Positions 48,180 through 58,679 of a DNA stretch of 64,000 bases are shown here, piece after piece (the first letter of the stretch is position 1; each line of letters begins with the position of its first letter). The notes below the pieces were generated by a model, which saw only the letters and a program-made list of their open reading frames with translations, searched no databases and had not been told where the DNA came from. The position numbers were made by a program, and so were the translations under genes. Source of the stretch: Akebia trifoliata (Eukaryota > Streptophyta > Magnoliopsida > Ranunculales > Lardizabalaceae); NCBI GenBank assembly GCA_017979445.1, contig CM030710.1, positions 13,750,248-13,814,247 on the forward strand, written 5' to 3'.

Positions 48180-48540
48180 AAATAAGGATTCCACCCTTAC
48201 TAAGTGTCCTTGAGCTCACCTTGTGGCATCCAAAATCATGATCCCGTGTTTCAGGGTTGTAGAGGACAAATTTTTATCAACTTTCATATTAAAAAAAAGG
48301 TTTGGTAGACGTCAATTTTCAAAACCTTGCTTAAGCTCAAAAAAATATATATTACTTTTTGTTGGGTATGAGTTTCTCCATGAAATCTAGAGGGTTTGGT
48401 GTTGGATTGCCAACGTGATAATCCATTTTAGCAAAACCGACCATCAGTAAGGTTTAAAACTAACCAAGGAAAGTGTTTTTCATTGGAAAAAACCTACTGA
48501 TGCGTATACATCCAACAGATCTCTTAACAATTGAACAACT
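48180..48540 (-). mobile_element. LTR-type remnant, right arm of an inverted pair
   Basis: Its reverse complement has TTTGTCCTCTACA and TTTTGGATGCCACAAGGTGA in the same order as the left arm, then CCCTCTAGATTTCATGGAG and GGATTATCACGTTGG. The portion with the TATA box and U5-like block is missing, so about 440 bp have been lost relative to the left arm. Confidence 0.5.
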
Positions 48541-49152
48541 AGTAACCAATGTATAGCATAGTTTGACAAATCAGATCATGGAATCGAATCCCAACTCTGG
48601 TGCCCATTATCGGACTTGAACAGATCAAGTCAATCCCCTCCCAAATCAATTCGACAACCACATCATCATATACCTGACTTAGATTTCAAAACTAACCACT
48701 TATTCCTGTTGAAACGTGACTAATTTACGCAACAAGTCGAAGATTTATTCATTTTTTGTTACTCAAATCTAATGCCTGTATCGATATTTTCTTTTGTTCA
48801 TAGGTTTAACAAGAGAGTTTGAATATCATGGGTTAGTGGGCTCAATAAAAGGTATTTTAAGGAGTGCATCAAATGCTTTTGTTTAACAAGAAAAGAGCAA
48901 ACTCACACATCCATTTCCCTTAAAAATAAGATCAAGAAAGAAATGAATAATACCCTTGTAGAGAATCTAGGAAAAATATGAATAGAAGGATAAAGCAACG
49001 TCAAAATTAGATCAGTCTGTATAGCATAAATCACAATGAAATTCATTTATTCAACCCATCCATCGTCAAAGTTTACCATAACCACCTTCACGTATAGATT
49101 TGACTAAAATTAATAGACCAATCACATCACCCAGGGCAATAGAATTATTCTA
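48541..49152. other. Gap; includes 3' UTR of the thioesterase gene
   Basis: No gene is seen in 48541-49020. The part next to 49152 would be the 3' untranslated region of the minus-strand gene. No clear polyadenylation signal was identified. Confidence 0.4.
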
Positions 49153-49650
49153 TCACGACTTCTCAGAACGAATGAATTGAACCAACTTTGATCTAATCTC
49201 TGGAGGAATACGAACAGGTCGATAGTTTGTGTCGAGGCAGACCGCTGTACCCTTGGCCTCCAAAATGGGCTGAACAAGACAGAAGTATAGTGAATGCCTC
49301 TCAAGTGTCACAAGAAGTCATTGAGACAAGTAATTCAAAGCTAACCTCTTGATTTGGTAGCTTGAAGATGAGGTGCTCAAAGAACAAGCGAGCAGCCGAG
49401 GAGCCAGAGATCCTAACCTTCACGACAAACCTGTCACCACTCTGGCTGTGCATGAAACATAATGAGAACAGTAAAAGACTAAAGATGAGAAATATTGTGG
49501 AATAATGGCAAGTATAGAAGATGAAGTATAGAGGAAATACTCTTAAAGGTGCAAGGAATTTGAGGGATAACTCTGATAATGCTAATGCATTGCCAGTACG
49601 AGCAACCGCATCTGGACTGATGCCAATCCACTCAAACAGTTCGTGACGAC
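49153..49650 (-). CDS. Acyl-ACP thioesterase, ATL/ALT-type, C-terminal three exons
   Basis: Hotdog-fold (4HBT) plastid thioesterase of the plant ALT family, which releases fatty or beta-keto acids from acyl carrier protein. Minus-strand exons: 49650-49541 (110 nt), 49441-49346 (96 nt) and 49269-49153 (117 nt with TGA). They join in phase through introns with GT-AG ends (donors GTATTT and GTTAGC; acceptors GCCAG and TTCAG). Exon peptides include [39 protein letters not shown] and [19 protein letters not shown]. Codon phase at the first acceptor fits a preceding exon ending in one base. About 107 codons are present. The N-terminal transit peptide and first half of the hotdog domain are not found up to 64000, so this is a gene with a repeat-filled intron or a truncated copy. 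No stop or frameshift in these exons. Confidence 0.82.
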
Positions 49651-50590
49651 CTGATCAGTATCTCAAAGAACAACCACATTTATTGATATTTAAACAGAGA
49701 AAGCCAAAAGGAGAGGTTTGCAATGTATTAGTCCCAAGTTGATGACAAAATTAAATCACAATAGGGAAGATGGGTCATGATTTTTTTTTTTCTAAAGAAG
49801 ATTTTTTATTTATTTATAAGTAAACAAAATGTATTAATTAATGAAAAGATACAACACAGACTTGATGACCCGCCGAAGATACAAGAGAAAGGAAAGCAAA
49901 GACAAACAAGAAAACACAAGCTCTCATATAGAGAAGAGCGTGTCCCATCTAAAGAGAAGAATTATTGATAGATGAAAATGATGACATTAATTTATTCTCA
50001 TTGCGAAGGCATGTTGAGCAGTCTATTTCCATTTAACGTCTTTAAAATATTCAAACTTTGTCAATATAATGTTTAAACTCTAAACAAATAACCAACAAGA
50101 GGTTGATGAGATGGCCAGGTGTTTCCCCCGCTCATAGCTCATCAATATTTCATATCTGGATCAGGATAAATTGAGGGAACAATGATGAGTTCTTGGTTAA
50201 TCTCGTCCCCATCACAAGGAAGAGGATCGGGAATCCAACCTCGCAATACCGAAAGTTGATCAGCTCCGAATTTCACAATTTGGATTTGATTCGGTGTTCT
50301 TGATAAATTAAAATCAAGAAAAAGAAATGGAAAAAAAGAAATAAGGAATTGAGAGAGAGATGCAAGAAATTAAAGGATAATTGCATTGAAATTGAGAGTT
50401 TCATTGAGAATTAAAGAAAACTTTACAAATTCGAGCTTTATTAATAGAGACTCTCCTCTTGTTCTTCACCATTCCTCTCTCTCTCTTTCTGTGTGTGTGT
50501 CTAAATTCTTTCTACAAATAAATTATCTTCATAAAGTATTCCTATTTTTTAAGATCTCTCCCTATTTATAGAGAAAATTTGTGAAGTGGC
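49651..50590. other. Gap upstream of the thioesterase exons
   Basis: No exon with the expected upstream motif (YCQHG-type) is seen. 49775-49810 is T-rich, 50310-50345 is A-rich, and 50470-50500 has CT and GT microsatellites. A TATTTATAGAG at 50565 suggests an LTR leader of unknown family. It may be intron of the thioesterase gene. Confidence 0.4.
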
Positions 50591-51480
50591 TCACTCTGTC
50601 TTGCAAAAAAGGTTAAGGACTTGGGTCCCTTCAAGTACTTCTTGGAGATAGAAGTGGCTCACTCTCACCGTGGTATTTCGCTATCTCAGCGCAAATACAC
50701 ATTGGATCTTCTTCAGGACACTAATATGCTTGGTTGTCATCTTGTTTCCTCTCCTATGGATCAGAATCATCGCCTTCATGTCGAATCTGGTGATCTATTA
50801 TCTTATCCTTTTTATTAGAGACTTGTCGGCCGTCTGATTTATCTGATTAACACTAAACCAAATTTGACTTTTACGGTTAGTGTGGTCAGTCAGTTCATGC
50901 ATGCTCCGTGCACTTCTCATCTTGACGTCATTTATCGTATGATTCGCTACTGGAAGTAGCGTCCTAGTCTTGAGTTGTTCTACTCGTCCACTGTTCAACT
51001 TCATTTGTCCTGCTTTACTGATGTTGATTATGCTGGTTTGATTACAGATAGGACATCAACCTCTGGTTTCTATACTTTCCATGGTGGTAACCTGATATTG
51101 TGAAAAAGTAAGAAACAGAGTGTGGTTTCCCGTTCTTTTGCTTAAGTTAAGTATTGTGCTATAGCCCTTGACACATGTAAGCTTATTTGGCTTCGATCTT
51201 TGTTGACGGAGTTGGGATTTCCTATCTCTAGTTCCTCCACATTATTTTGTGACAACAAATCTAATATCATGTTTGCTTCTGACTCTATTTTTCATGAAAG
51301 AATCAAACATATAGAAGTTGATATTCACTCTCAGGGAGAAAGTTCAATCTAGTGCCATTCAGACAGTGTTTGCATCTTCTTCAGATCAGCTTGCTGACAT
51401 GCTTACGAAGTCTATTAGTCCTTCTATCACTAAATCTCATTGTCAAGCTGGGCTTAGTTGATATATTTGCCCCAGCTTGA
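50591..51480 (+). pseudogene. Ty1/copia RT-RNase H fragment, broken
   Basis: It begins abruptly at KDLGPFKYFLEIEVA, the C-terminal third of copia RT. It continues with ISLSQRKYTLDLLQD, then RLVGRLIYLINTKPNLTF after a stop, a shortened CFTDVDYAGL, TSTSGFYTFHGGNLI, and the RNase H block TLFCDNKSNIMFASD. It ends near HERIKHIEVDIHS, where the frame shifts. Several stops and a small deletion near 50950 make it non-functional. A purine tract and short LTR follow. Confidence 0.87.
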
Positions 51481-51488
51481 GGGAGTAT

Positions 51489-51621
51489 TGAAAATAATGT
51501 AGTTTCTTAGTTTTCTATTATTTCTATGTAAAGACTTTTATATCCATTCACTCATTAGTTAATATAAATATCTGCCAAACTCTCATTATGAGCCTTGACA
51601 ATTATTCTTCTTTCCTTAGCA
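51489..51621 (+). mobile_element. Short 3' LTR of the copia fragment, 133 bp
   Basis: The tract CTTGAGGGAGTAT precedes TGAAAATAATGTAG, the usual copia layout. The LTR would end CCTTAGCA at 51621. No 5' LTR copy is in the window, so the right end is judged only from TG...CA. Confidence 0.55.
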
Positions 51622-52454
51622 ATACTTTAGTTGCAGGAAATTAAGAAACATTTGAGGAGCCTATAGAGATAAATAAGTAGCCGAGGATACGATCTACTAT
51701 GACCATCTTCTTAGGTAGACAGAGAATTTAAACAAGTAATATTTGTAAATATTATTTTGGAGTGTAATGCCTTGAAAATTTCATTTCGTATCTCGAGGAA
51801 TAAATTTTACGAAATTTCTTGATTATTAATCAAAGTTATGATGAGTGTTTTTTTAGTTAATTAGGTATTGTTAGTAGGTCTAACACTGTCGAGAAACATA
51901 ATTTTGCGTGAACCTGATTTGATGGTCTGAGTTAGTTGACTCAAAAAGATATTTTAGAAATATATCTATATATATATATATATATAAAGAGCTAATTCAT
52001 ATTCATTATTGTTAAAGCTATTGAGAGAAGACAAATATAAAAATTGTTTGTTCACTGACATTTGATTTAGGTTTTGATCTAGTTAGAACGAATAAAAAGC
52101 ACTCTAGTTAGTTAAAGATTCAGGACGTAGAGTTTAGAAGCTAGGAATTGAATTTAAATAGGTAGGAAACTTCTAATTTCTCCATATGAATATGTGTTTT
52201 CAGAAAATCCTTTAGAAATGGTCATATATGATTATTTTGCAACTCATGCATGTATGTGTAGGGTTTTAGATGGATTTTGATGTTTTAAATGTTTTAAATG
52301 AATTTGTCAAAGAGTTTTGGAAGCTTTTGGAGTGGAAATCAAGTTATGGAAAAGAGTTTTCTGCATGTTCGGCTAATCGAAGCTCCCTTTGGTTTCATTT
52401 CCAGAAAACGAGTAAAATGAGATTTTGTTCCTTGGCTAACTGAAGAAAAACAAC

Positions 52455-55400
52455 ATTTTTGGGAAAAAAAAAGTTGATAGCCAAGAATTTTATTAGATGA
52501 GGACAAGAAGTTCACAAAAGAAACAAGGGAAGCCGGAAACATCAAACCAAGAAAAAACATAAGAAAACCAAGCAAACAAACAAAAGTACCAACAACCACC
52601 ACCCAGAACAAACACATCACAAACTAGTCACAAGATCCCATCTGAATAATAAATCTTCAAAGCAGTAACCCCTAAACTGATGAAACTACTCACACCAATA
52701 AAACAGTAAGCCCACAATGCTAAAGATGATCTCTTGCGTTGACTGCTCCTTCCCCCACTAAAGATCCACCATTACTTTCTTTCCATAAACCCCAACAGAT
52801 GGCCGGGGGAATGAAATTCCAAAGAATCATCTCCTTAGAGACTAAGTTAGGATCCCTCCAACAATCGAGTAAACACCGAATCGAAAAAGGAATACACCAA
52901 TGGAGGTTGAACAAAGAAAGGAAAAAAAGACCAAACCTGATAGGCTACCCCACAATGGAGAAAAAGATGATTGACCGACTCACCATCAGAATTGCAGAGA
53001 GAACAAAATTCTGCAATAACTACTACCCTCAATCTAAGATGATCAATCATGAGGAATCTATTCAAAGCCGCTACCCAAAAAAAGAAAGCAACTTTCGAAG
53101 ATATGGAAGAAGACCAAACCAAAGCAACTAGAAAAGAAGACTCCTCAACAGTATCAAAAAGGTTGTAAAAAGATTTCACGCTAAAAAGACCCGATCTAGT
53201 ACCAACCCACGTCCAACTATCCTCCAATTGGGTAAACGAGCCAGTAGAAGATAAAAAGCAGAGCAGGGATGAGACCTCAAGAATTTCCCAGTCATTAAAA
53301 TTTCTTCTGAAGCCGAAATCCCAAGACACACCTTGACCAATATGCAAAATAAAAGCAAAGACAAGCATTCTTTTTTGACAAACAAAGCGAAGGGAATAGG
53401 AAAACTATCTTGGAGAAGGGAATTACCACACCACCTATCTTCTTAAAAAAAACTTTGTCACCAGGTTCCACCTTGAATCTGATAAACTTGTGGAAGAGAA
53501 GGCCTAACCTCTGGATGCCTTTCCATACCCCACACCCGTACGGATTATTCGAAATACTACACCACCTCCTGGGGTCTTCTCCAAAATTTTGCCTTGATAA
53601 CCTTCCTCTAGAGACTCTCCTTTTCAACATCAAACCTTCATAACTGCTTACCCAATAAAGCCTGATTTGTTTGTTTCAACCTCCTAATCCTAATACCCCC
53701 ATTATTTTTGGGGCGACACACGAACTTCCCATTGACCAAATAGAACTTTCGTTTTCCACTACTGTCATTCCAAAGAAAGTCTTTCAGGATTCTTTCAATT
53801 TGGTCTTCAATATTTCTAGGAGTTTTAAACAAAGACAAATAATGGATAAGAATACTGGACAAAGTGCTCTTGATCAGAGCTAGCTTCTCTCCCTTAGAGA
53901 GATACCTTGCTTTCCATAAGCCAACTCTTTTCCTAATTCTTTCAAGAACAAGATCCCAATTCCTAATCGATCTATAAGCAGCCCCAAGAAGAAAGATGAG
54001 ATAAGAAGGTAGCACCCTTACCTGATACCTTAGGAAATCCGCCCAAGCCTGAATATCATCCACCTGGCCTATCCCAAATAACTTACTCTTACCCAAGTTG
54101 ACTGGTAGGCCAGAAGCTACTTCAAACCAACTCAAGAGCCCACTAAGAAGACACACTTGATCAGTTGCAGCATCAAGAGATACCAAAGTGTCATCCGCAA
54201 ATTGGAGATGAGTAATAAACGGTTCATTTTCTACCACTCCAAAACCCCTCAAAGGTCCCAGGTTTTTGGCTCTGGTAAACATTCTTCCTAAAGCTTCCAC
54301 TACCACATTAAACAGGAAGGGAGGCAATGGATCACCTTGCCGAAGGACCCTAGTGCTCCTAAAAAACTTTGTGGCATTGCCATTAACCAACACTGAAAAG
54401 GAGGTCGAGGAGATACACTTACGAATCCAAGAAATCCATTTAAGCCCAAAACCCATACGATCCAACAAGTACAATAGATATTCCCAATTGACTTGGTCAT
54501 AAGCATTCTCTATGTCCACCTTACAAACAATCCCCGGATTTCCTTCTTTGAGTCTAGAGTCAATGCTTTCATTCACAATCAACACCTCATCCAAAATTTG
54601 TCTACCTTCGATGAAGGCACCTTGCTCAAGAAAAATAATTTGGGGGACAACTACCTTGAATCTAGTGGCTAGGACCTTTGCAAGAATCCTGTAAGCTGAA
54701 CTAACCAAGCTTATGGGTCTGAAGTCCTTCAGTTCGACCACCCTTTTTAGCTTAGGGATTAAGGTTAGAAACATGGAATTGGAAGAAAAAACGAGGAAGG
54801 AACACTCGAAGAAATCAGTGAAAGCAAGCATAAGATCCTCCTTAATAAAATCCCAACTAAACTAATAAAACACCATAGAGAACCCATCAGCTCCTAATGA
54901 CTTGAAACACTTCATCTTAATAGAACCGAACTCAAGTTCTTCCAAAAAAGGTCTATCATCACTGGTTTCCAAATACAAACCTTGGTAGAACTCCATTATT
55001 TTCTCTTTGATACCTACCCCTTCCTCGATCAACACCCCATCGGACTGTATTTTGAAAATAAAATTTGCTCTACGATGCGAGTTAGCCACCTGATGGAAAA
55101 AATTTATGTTATTATCACCCTCTTTCAACCATCTGACCTTAACCTTTTGTTTCCAATTGATCTCTTCCAACAAGGCCACTTTTTGAAATCCGTCCCTAAG
55201 GTTCACCCTCCACCTTTTCCTCCAAGGAGAGATAACCTTCCCTTTCTTCCTTCTTATCCAGCCTAACAATATTATCCAAGATCCCATGCTTCCTCAAATT
55301 GATCCGCCCAAAAACTTCTTTATTCCAACTCTTCAACTTGTCTTTTAAGGCTTTAAGCTTCAATCTAAAATGAGCTCCTGGCCTCCCACAGACAATGAAG

Positions 55401-56065
55401 TATCTCCACCACTCCCCTGTCAAGCTAAAGAAACTTTCATGCTTGAGCCACATATTCTTGAAGCAAAAAGGTGTTCTTCTACTCAAATCAACCCCCCACT
55501 CCAAAAAAATTGGTGTATGACCTGTGACTGGGTTAGGCAAAATAGTCTAGATAACAATGCCGAAAATTTCTTCCCAACTAGAGTAATTCAAAAATCTATC
55601 CAAACACGAAAGATCGGTTGGAGATTGGTTATTAGACCAAGTGAAGCTTTTGCCCCCAAGAGGAAGGTCCAACAACTTATTTTTGGACATAAAACGGTCG
55701 AAACTCCTTAAGACTTGCAACCTTTACACCCCTCCAAGTTTCACATGCAGGAACCTAGTCGAGTTAAAATACCCTCCAACACACCAAGGTTTGTCCCAAT
55801 ACCAGCGAGCCTCTTCCAACTCCTTCAGAATTGGTCCCTCTCCCACCCTTTGTTAGAGCCATATACACCAGTAAAAGCCCACAAGATATCAAACCCCTGG
55901 CAAGAGCACAGGACCGAGATAGAAAATACACCAACCAGATTATCAACCATACTCAACACCTGAATCCCCAATCGCTGGGAGGGCGCACCACTTAACAAAG
56001 GAGCCAGTCCAAAGATCAGAAACTAACATATTAGAAACAACCTACACTTTGGTTTCCTGTAAAAC
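52455..56065 (-). pseudogene. L1-type LINE ORF2 (endonuclease-RT-zinc region), broken
   Basis: From the right: endonuclease start VVLQETK (near 56055) followed by a stop; a linker with KVRWLKEGDNNINFFHQVAN (55287-54862); the RT (54831-53638) with LKDFRPISLVSSAYRILAKV, FIEGRQILDEVL, VDIENAYDQVNW, LRQGDPLPPFLFN and the catalytic HLQFADDTLVS; then the zf-RVT region (53368-52847) with WTWVGTRSGLFSVKSFYNL and SLCNSDGESVNHLFLHC. Frames change several times. The 3' end reads AATAAAATTCTTGGCTATCA near 52475-52495, a common end for plant L1 LINEs, but is followed by a T-run rather than an A-run. It would nick DNA and copy its own RNA. Confidence 0.88.
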
Positions 56066-56078
56066 CACCAAGTGGGGA

Positions 56079-58190
56079 CTACACTTTGGCGTACGAGGGA
56101 TGCAAAACAACCTTCACTTTATTGTGCATGAAGGCGCGGGTGTTGGCTTTCCCACTGTATCTAAAATCCTTGTCATGGAGCCAAGGACAGCCTAAAAGTA
56201 TGTGGCAAGTGCACATAGGGACAATGTCGCTTAAAATGTGATCTGTATAGGTACCTATGTTGAATGCAAAGTTGCATTGTTGAGTGACTTGCTTGCAGTA
56301 TTCATCATCAACCCAACATATTGAATAAAGTTTAGAGTGTGGAGTTTTGGGCATCGTGAGAGCTTCTACCATATGCAACGAGATAATGTTCTCGCTATAC
56401 CCACTATCAATGATCAACTGGCACAACTTATCTTGAACTTTGCAAGTGGTGCGGAACAAACAATGCCCTGTGAAATGATCAACATGTTGGATGGAAAGAA
56501 GATTGCAAATTACGCAAGAAAGATGTTCTCCATCTTCATCATATCCATATGCATCATAAACCTCAATTCCATTGTTATCCCCAACATTATCAACATCATC
56601 CCAATATTCACATTCGGCCTGTGCAACTAGGGCTTGTCAACTATAGCACACCTCAGAAGTGTGACCAGGTTTGCCACATTTTAAGCACTTGTTTAGCTTG
56701 GAGTGTGGATAACGTTTGGTCGGTTTAGTTTTAGAAGGGGGCGGTTTGATTGGGGTAAGATCGGGTGGAATTAATGTTGATTTGGGGTCGGAATGAAGGT
56801 TTAGGCTGATTAGGAGGAGGAGGTAGAGGATGGGAGGTGGAGACGTGTGTAGATGGCTCATGTTGGGGCTGATTTCGAGGTGGATAAGTGTCGTAAGAGG
56901 GAGGGGAAGGTTGATGGTAATTGGTTCGACGATTATTATTGTAGGAAGGCTTAGAAAAGGACTTGGGTTTGGTCATGAAAGACTCTACCTTCAGTGCGTT
57001 GTTGATGGCGGCATAAAGAGAAGTATATTGGTGAGTAGCCAATTTCTTTTGAATAGTTCTATTAAGTCCATTTAGAAAACAGCCAATAGTTTGGTCTTCA
57101 TTCTCATGCAACTCATTCCTTGAAAGAAGTCGGGAGAATTCTTCTACATACTCTTGAACACTTTGAGAGCCTTGCCTACAATTTTGTAGGTTAATAAAGA
57201 GGGTTTTGATGTAACTGGGGGTAAATACCTTTGCTTCAGCAATTGTTTTATGGCTGGCCATTATTGCAGTTGCCTAAAACCTTGACGTAGTCAATCCCGT
57301 TGGAGATGATCCCACCAAGATGATGCTGCCCCAATTAGCTTAAAAGCCACAAGTTTGACCTCTTTGTCCTCCGAAATTTCCATGTAATCGAAGAACCTTT
57401 CAACATTGGAGATCAAATCAAGAAAATCTTCAATGTGCAAGAGCCCATTGAAAGTAGGAATGTCCGCCTTAAGCCTATATTCAAAAGGCCTCTCTTGTTG
57501 TCCAGTGTTGTGAGGATGTGGGGGTGGATTATGCATGAACATGTGTTTAGCCTCCTCAAAATCGTGGAAAGACTGATTTGTGGATAGGGGATAATGGTCT
57601 CGTCTTGCATTAGGATCACGATATGGGGGTAGGTGAGTATGGGGAGGATTAGGGGAAAGTCTATCATGGTCAAGATAGGGATGTTTAATGGGGGGAGGTA
57701 TAGTATAAGGATCCAATTCATCTATGTAATCCATATACGGGGCTGTTATGGTCCTTGCGTAAACATGTTGTGAGCGCTGATATGTGGTTGTTGGAGGGTG
57801 AAGGATTTGACTTTGAGGGTATAAGAATGATGCGGTATGCCTAAAAAGTGAAGGGAGGGTGGTATGAGGTGTGGGGAGTGGTGTGGTTTGGGCAAAACCA
57901 AAATTATGGGTAAGGTTATAGTTTTGAGGGAATTCGGCCTCTCTAGAAGAGTTTCTAGGAGCTGAATTATGAGGGGAATTGAGGGAGGGATGGTGGGAAT
58001 CCTTTGGGTCTTCATCTCCAAAAGTTTTCTTACCTTTCTCCTTCTCAATGGTGTTGAGAACCATGCCTTGAATACAGGATTCCAACATAGCCATAATTTT
58101 GTTGGTGATTCTTTCTTCAAACTTCTCCAATTTGGCTTCCAATTGAGCTTTTAGATAAGATTTTATGACAAAATCACCTTCACCAACCAT
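56079..58190 (-). pseudogene. Gag and protease of an LTR element (Met-primed), broken
   Basis: Start [20 protein letters not shown] (58190) with an N-terminal coiled coil, then a Pro/His-rich stretch and the gag core [20 protein letters not shown] and [20 protein letters not shown]. The frame changes near 57290 to VQEYVEEFSRLLSRNEL and near 56800 back to the original frame, with a zinc knuckle CLKCGKPGHTSEVC. Protease follows after a stop: QLIIDSGYSENIISLHMVEA and CHILLGCPWLHDKDF. The coding part ends exactly at the junction with LINE sequence at 56079. No RT or integrase is present. The primer site and LTR lie immediately to the right. Confidence 0.85.
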
Positions 58191-58211
58191 TTTTTGTGGA
58201 TCGTAGCAAGA

Positions 58212-58223
58212 GCTCTGATACCA
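58212..58223 (-). other. Primer binding site (initiator tRNA-Met)
   Basis: The minus strand reads TGGTATCAGAGC, the standard plant retrotransposon primer site complementary to the 3' end of initiator tRNA-Met, two bases from the LTR end at 58226. Confidence 0.92.
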
Positions 58224-58225
58224 CT

Positions 58226-58674
58226 TGACGTAGTGGAAGCGTGTGAATCAATAAATTCAATTGATAAACAAGTAATACCTTGAAAGAAAATAAAGCATAT
58301 AACTAAAAAGTAATTAAAAGCAAAAAGATAATTGAATTGATTAATTATTTCTTGTTAATTTTCGGATTTGGAACTCCTTATATAAATAATTTCATCATAA
58401 CAACTTAAAATCCTACTAAAATACCAAAAATTAACATTCCTAACCTATCTATAACATAATACTAACTTTCTAAACCTATTAGAACTCAAATTGGACACTT
58501 TTAAATACTTCTAATTATAGCCTATATAATAAAAAATGAATTTAAAACAAATTAGAAACTAATAAGGAATGGTACTCCTAAAGTTACTACAAAATGGAAT
58601 TCCTAATAGAACTAGAAAATAGAAACAAATCCTAATAGAATTAGGAAACTACTGAGGATTGTAGATGTCCTACA
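58226..58674 (-). mobile_element. 5' LTR of the gag-protease element, 449 bp
   Basis: In minus orientation it starts TGTAGGACATCTACAATCC (58674) and ends ACGTCA (58226) next to the primer site. A TATA-like TTATATAAGG lies near 58377-58386. No second LTR is present in the window; the element stops in its protease region at about 56079. Confidence 0.78.
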
Positions 58675-58679
58675 TCAAC

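Noticed and set aside
46400..48900. Foldback DNA transposon
   Set aside because: The inverted arms carry LTR-type features (TATA box, U5-like block, TCTACA end) and no transposon-type duplication was found at the outer ends.
49122..49304. 60-codon minus-strand frame over the last thioesterase exon
   Set aside because: It reads through an intron in a different frame; the spliced frame gives a conserved family sequence.
50000..50030. Missing upstream exon of the thioesterase (sequence ending CTCAACATG on the minus strand)
   Set aside because: It resembles the expected YCQHG coding end, but no GT donor follows and a stop lies just upstream.
57969..58154. Plus-strand frames opposite gag
   Set aside because: They lie antisense to a recognisable gag with coiled coil and zinc knuckle and have no motif of their own.
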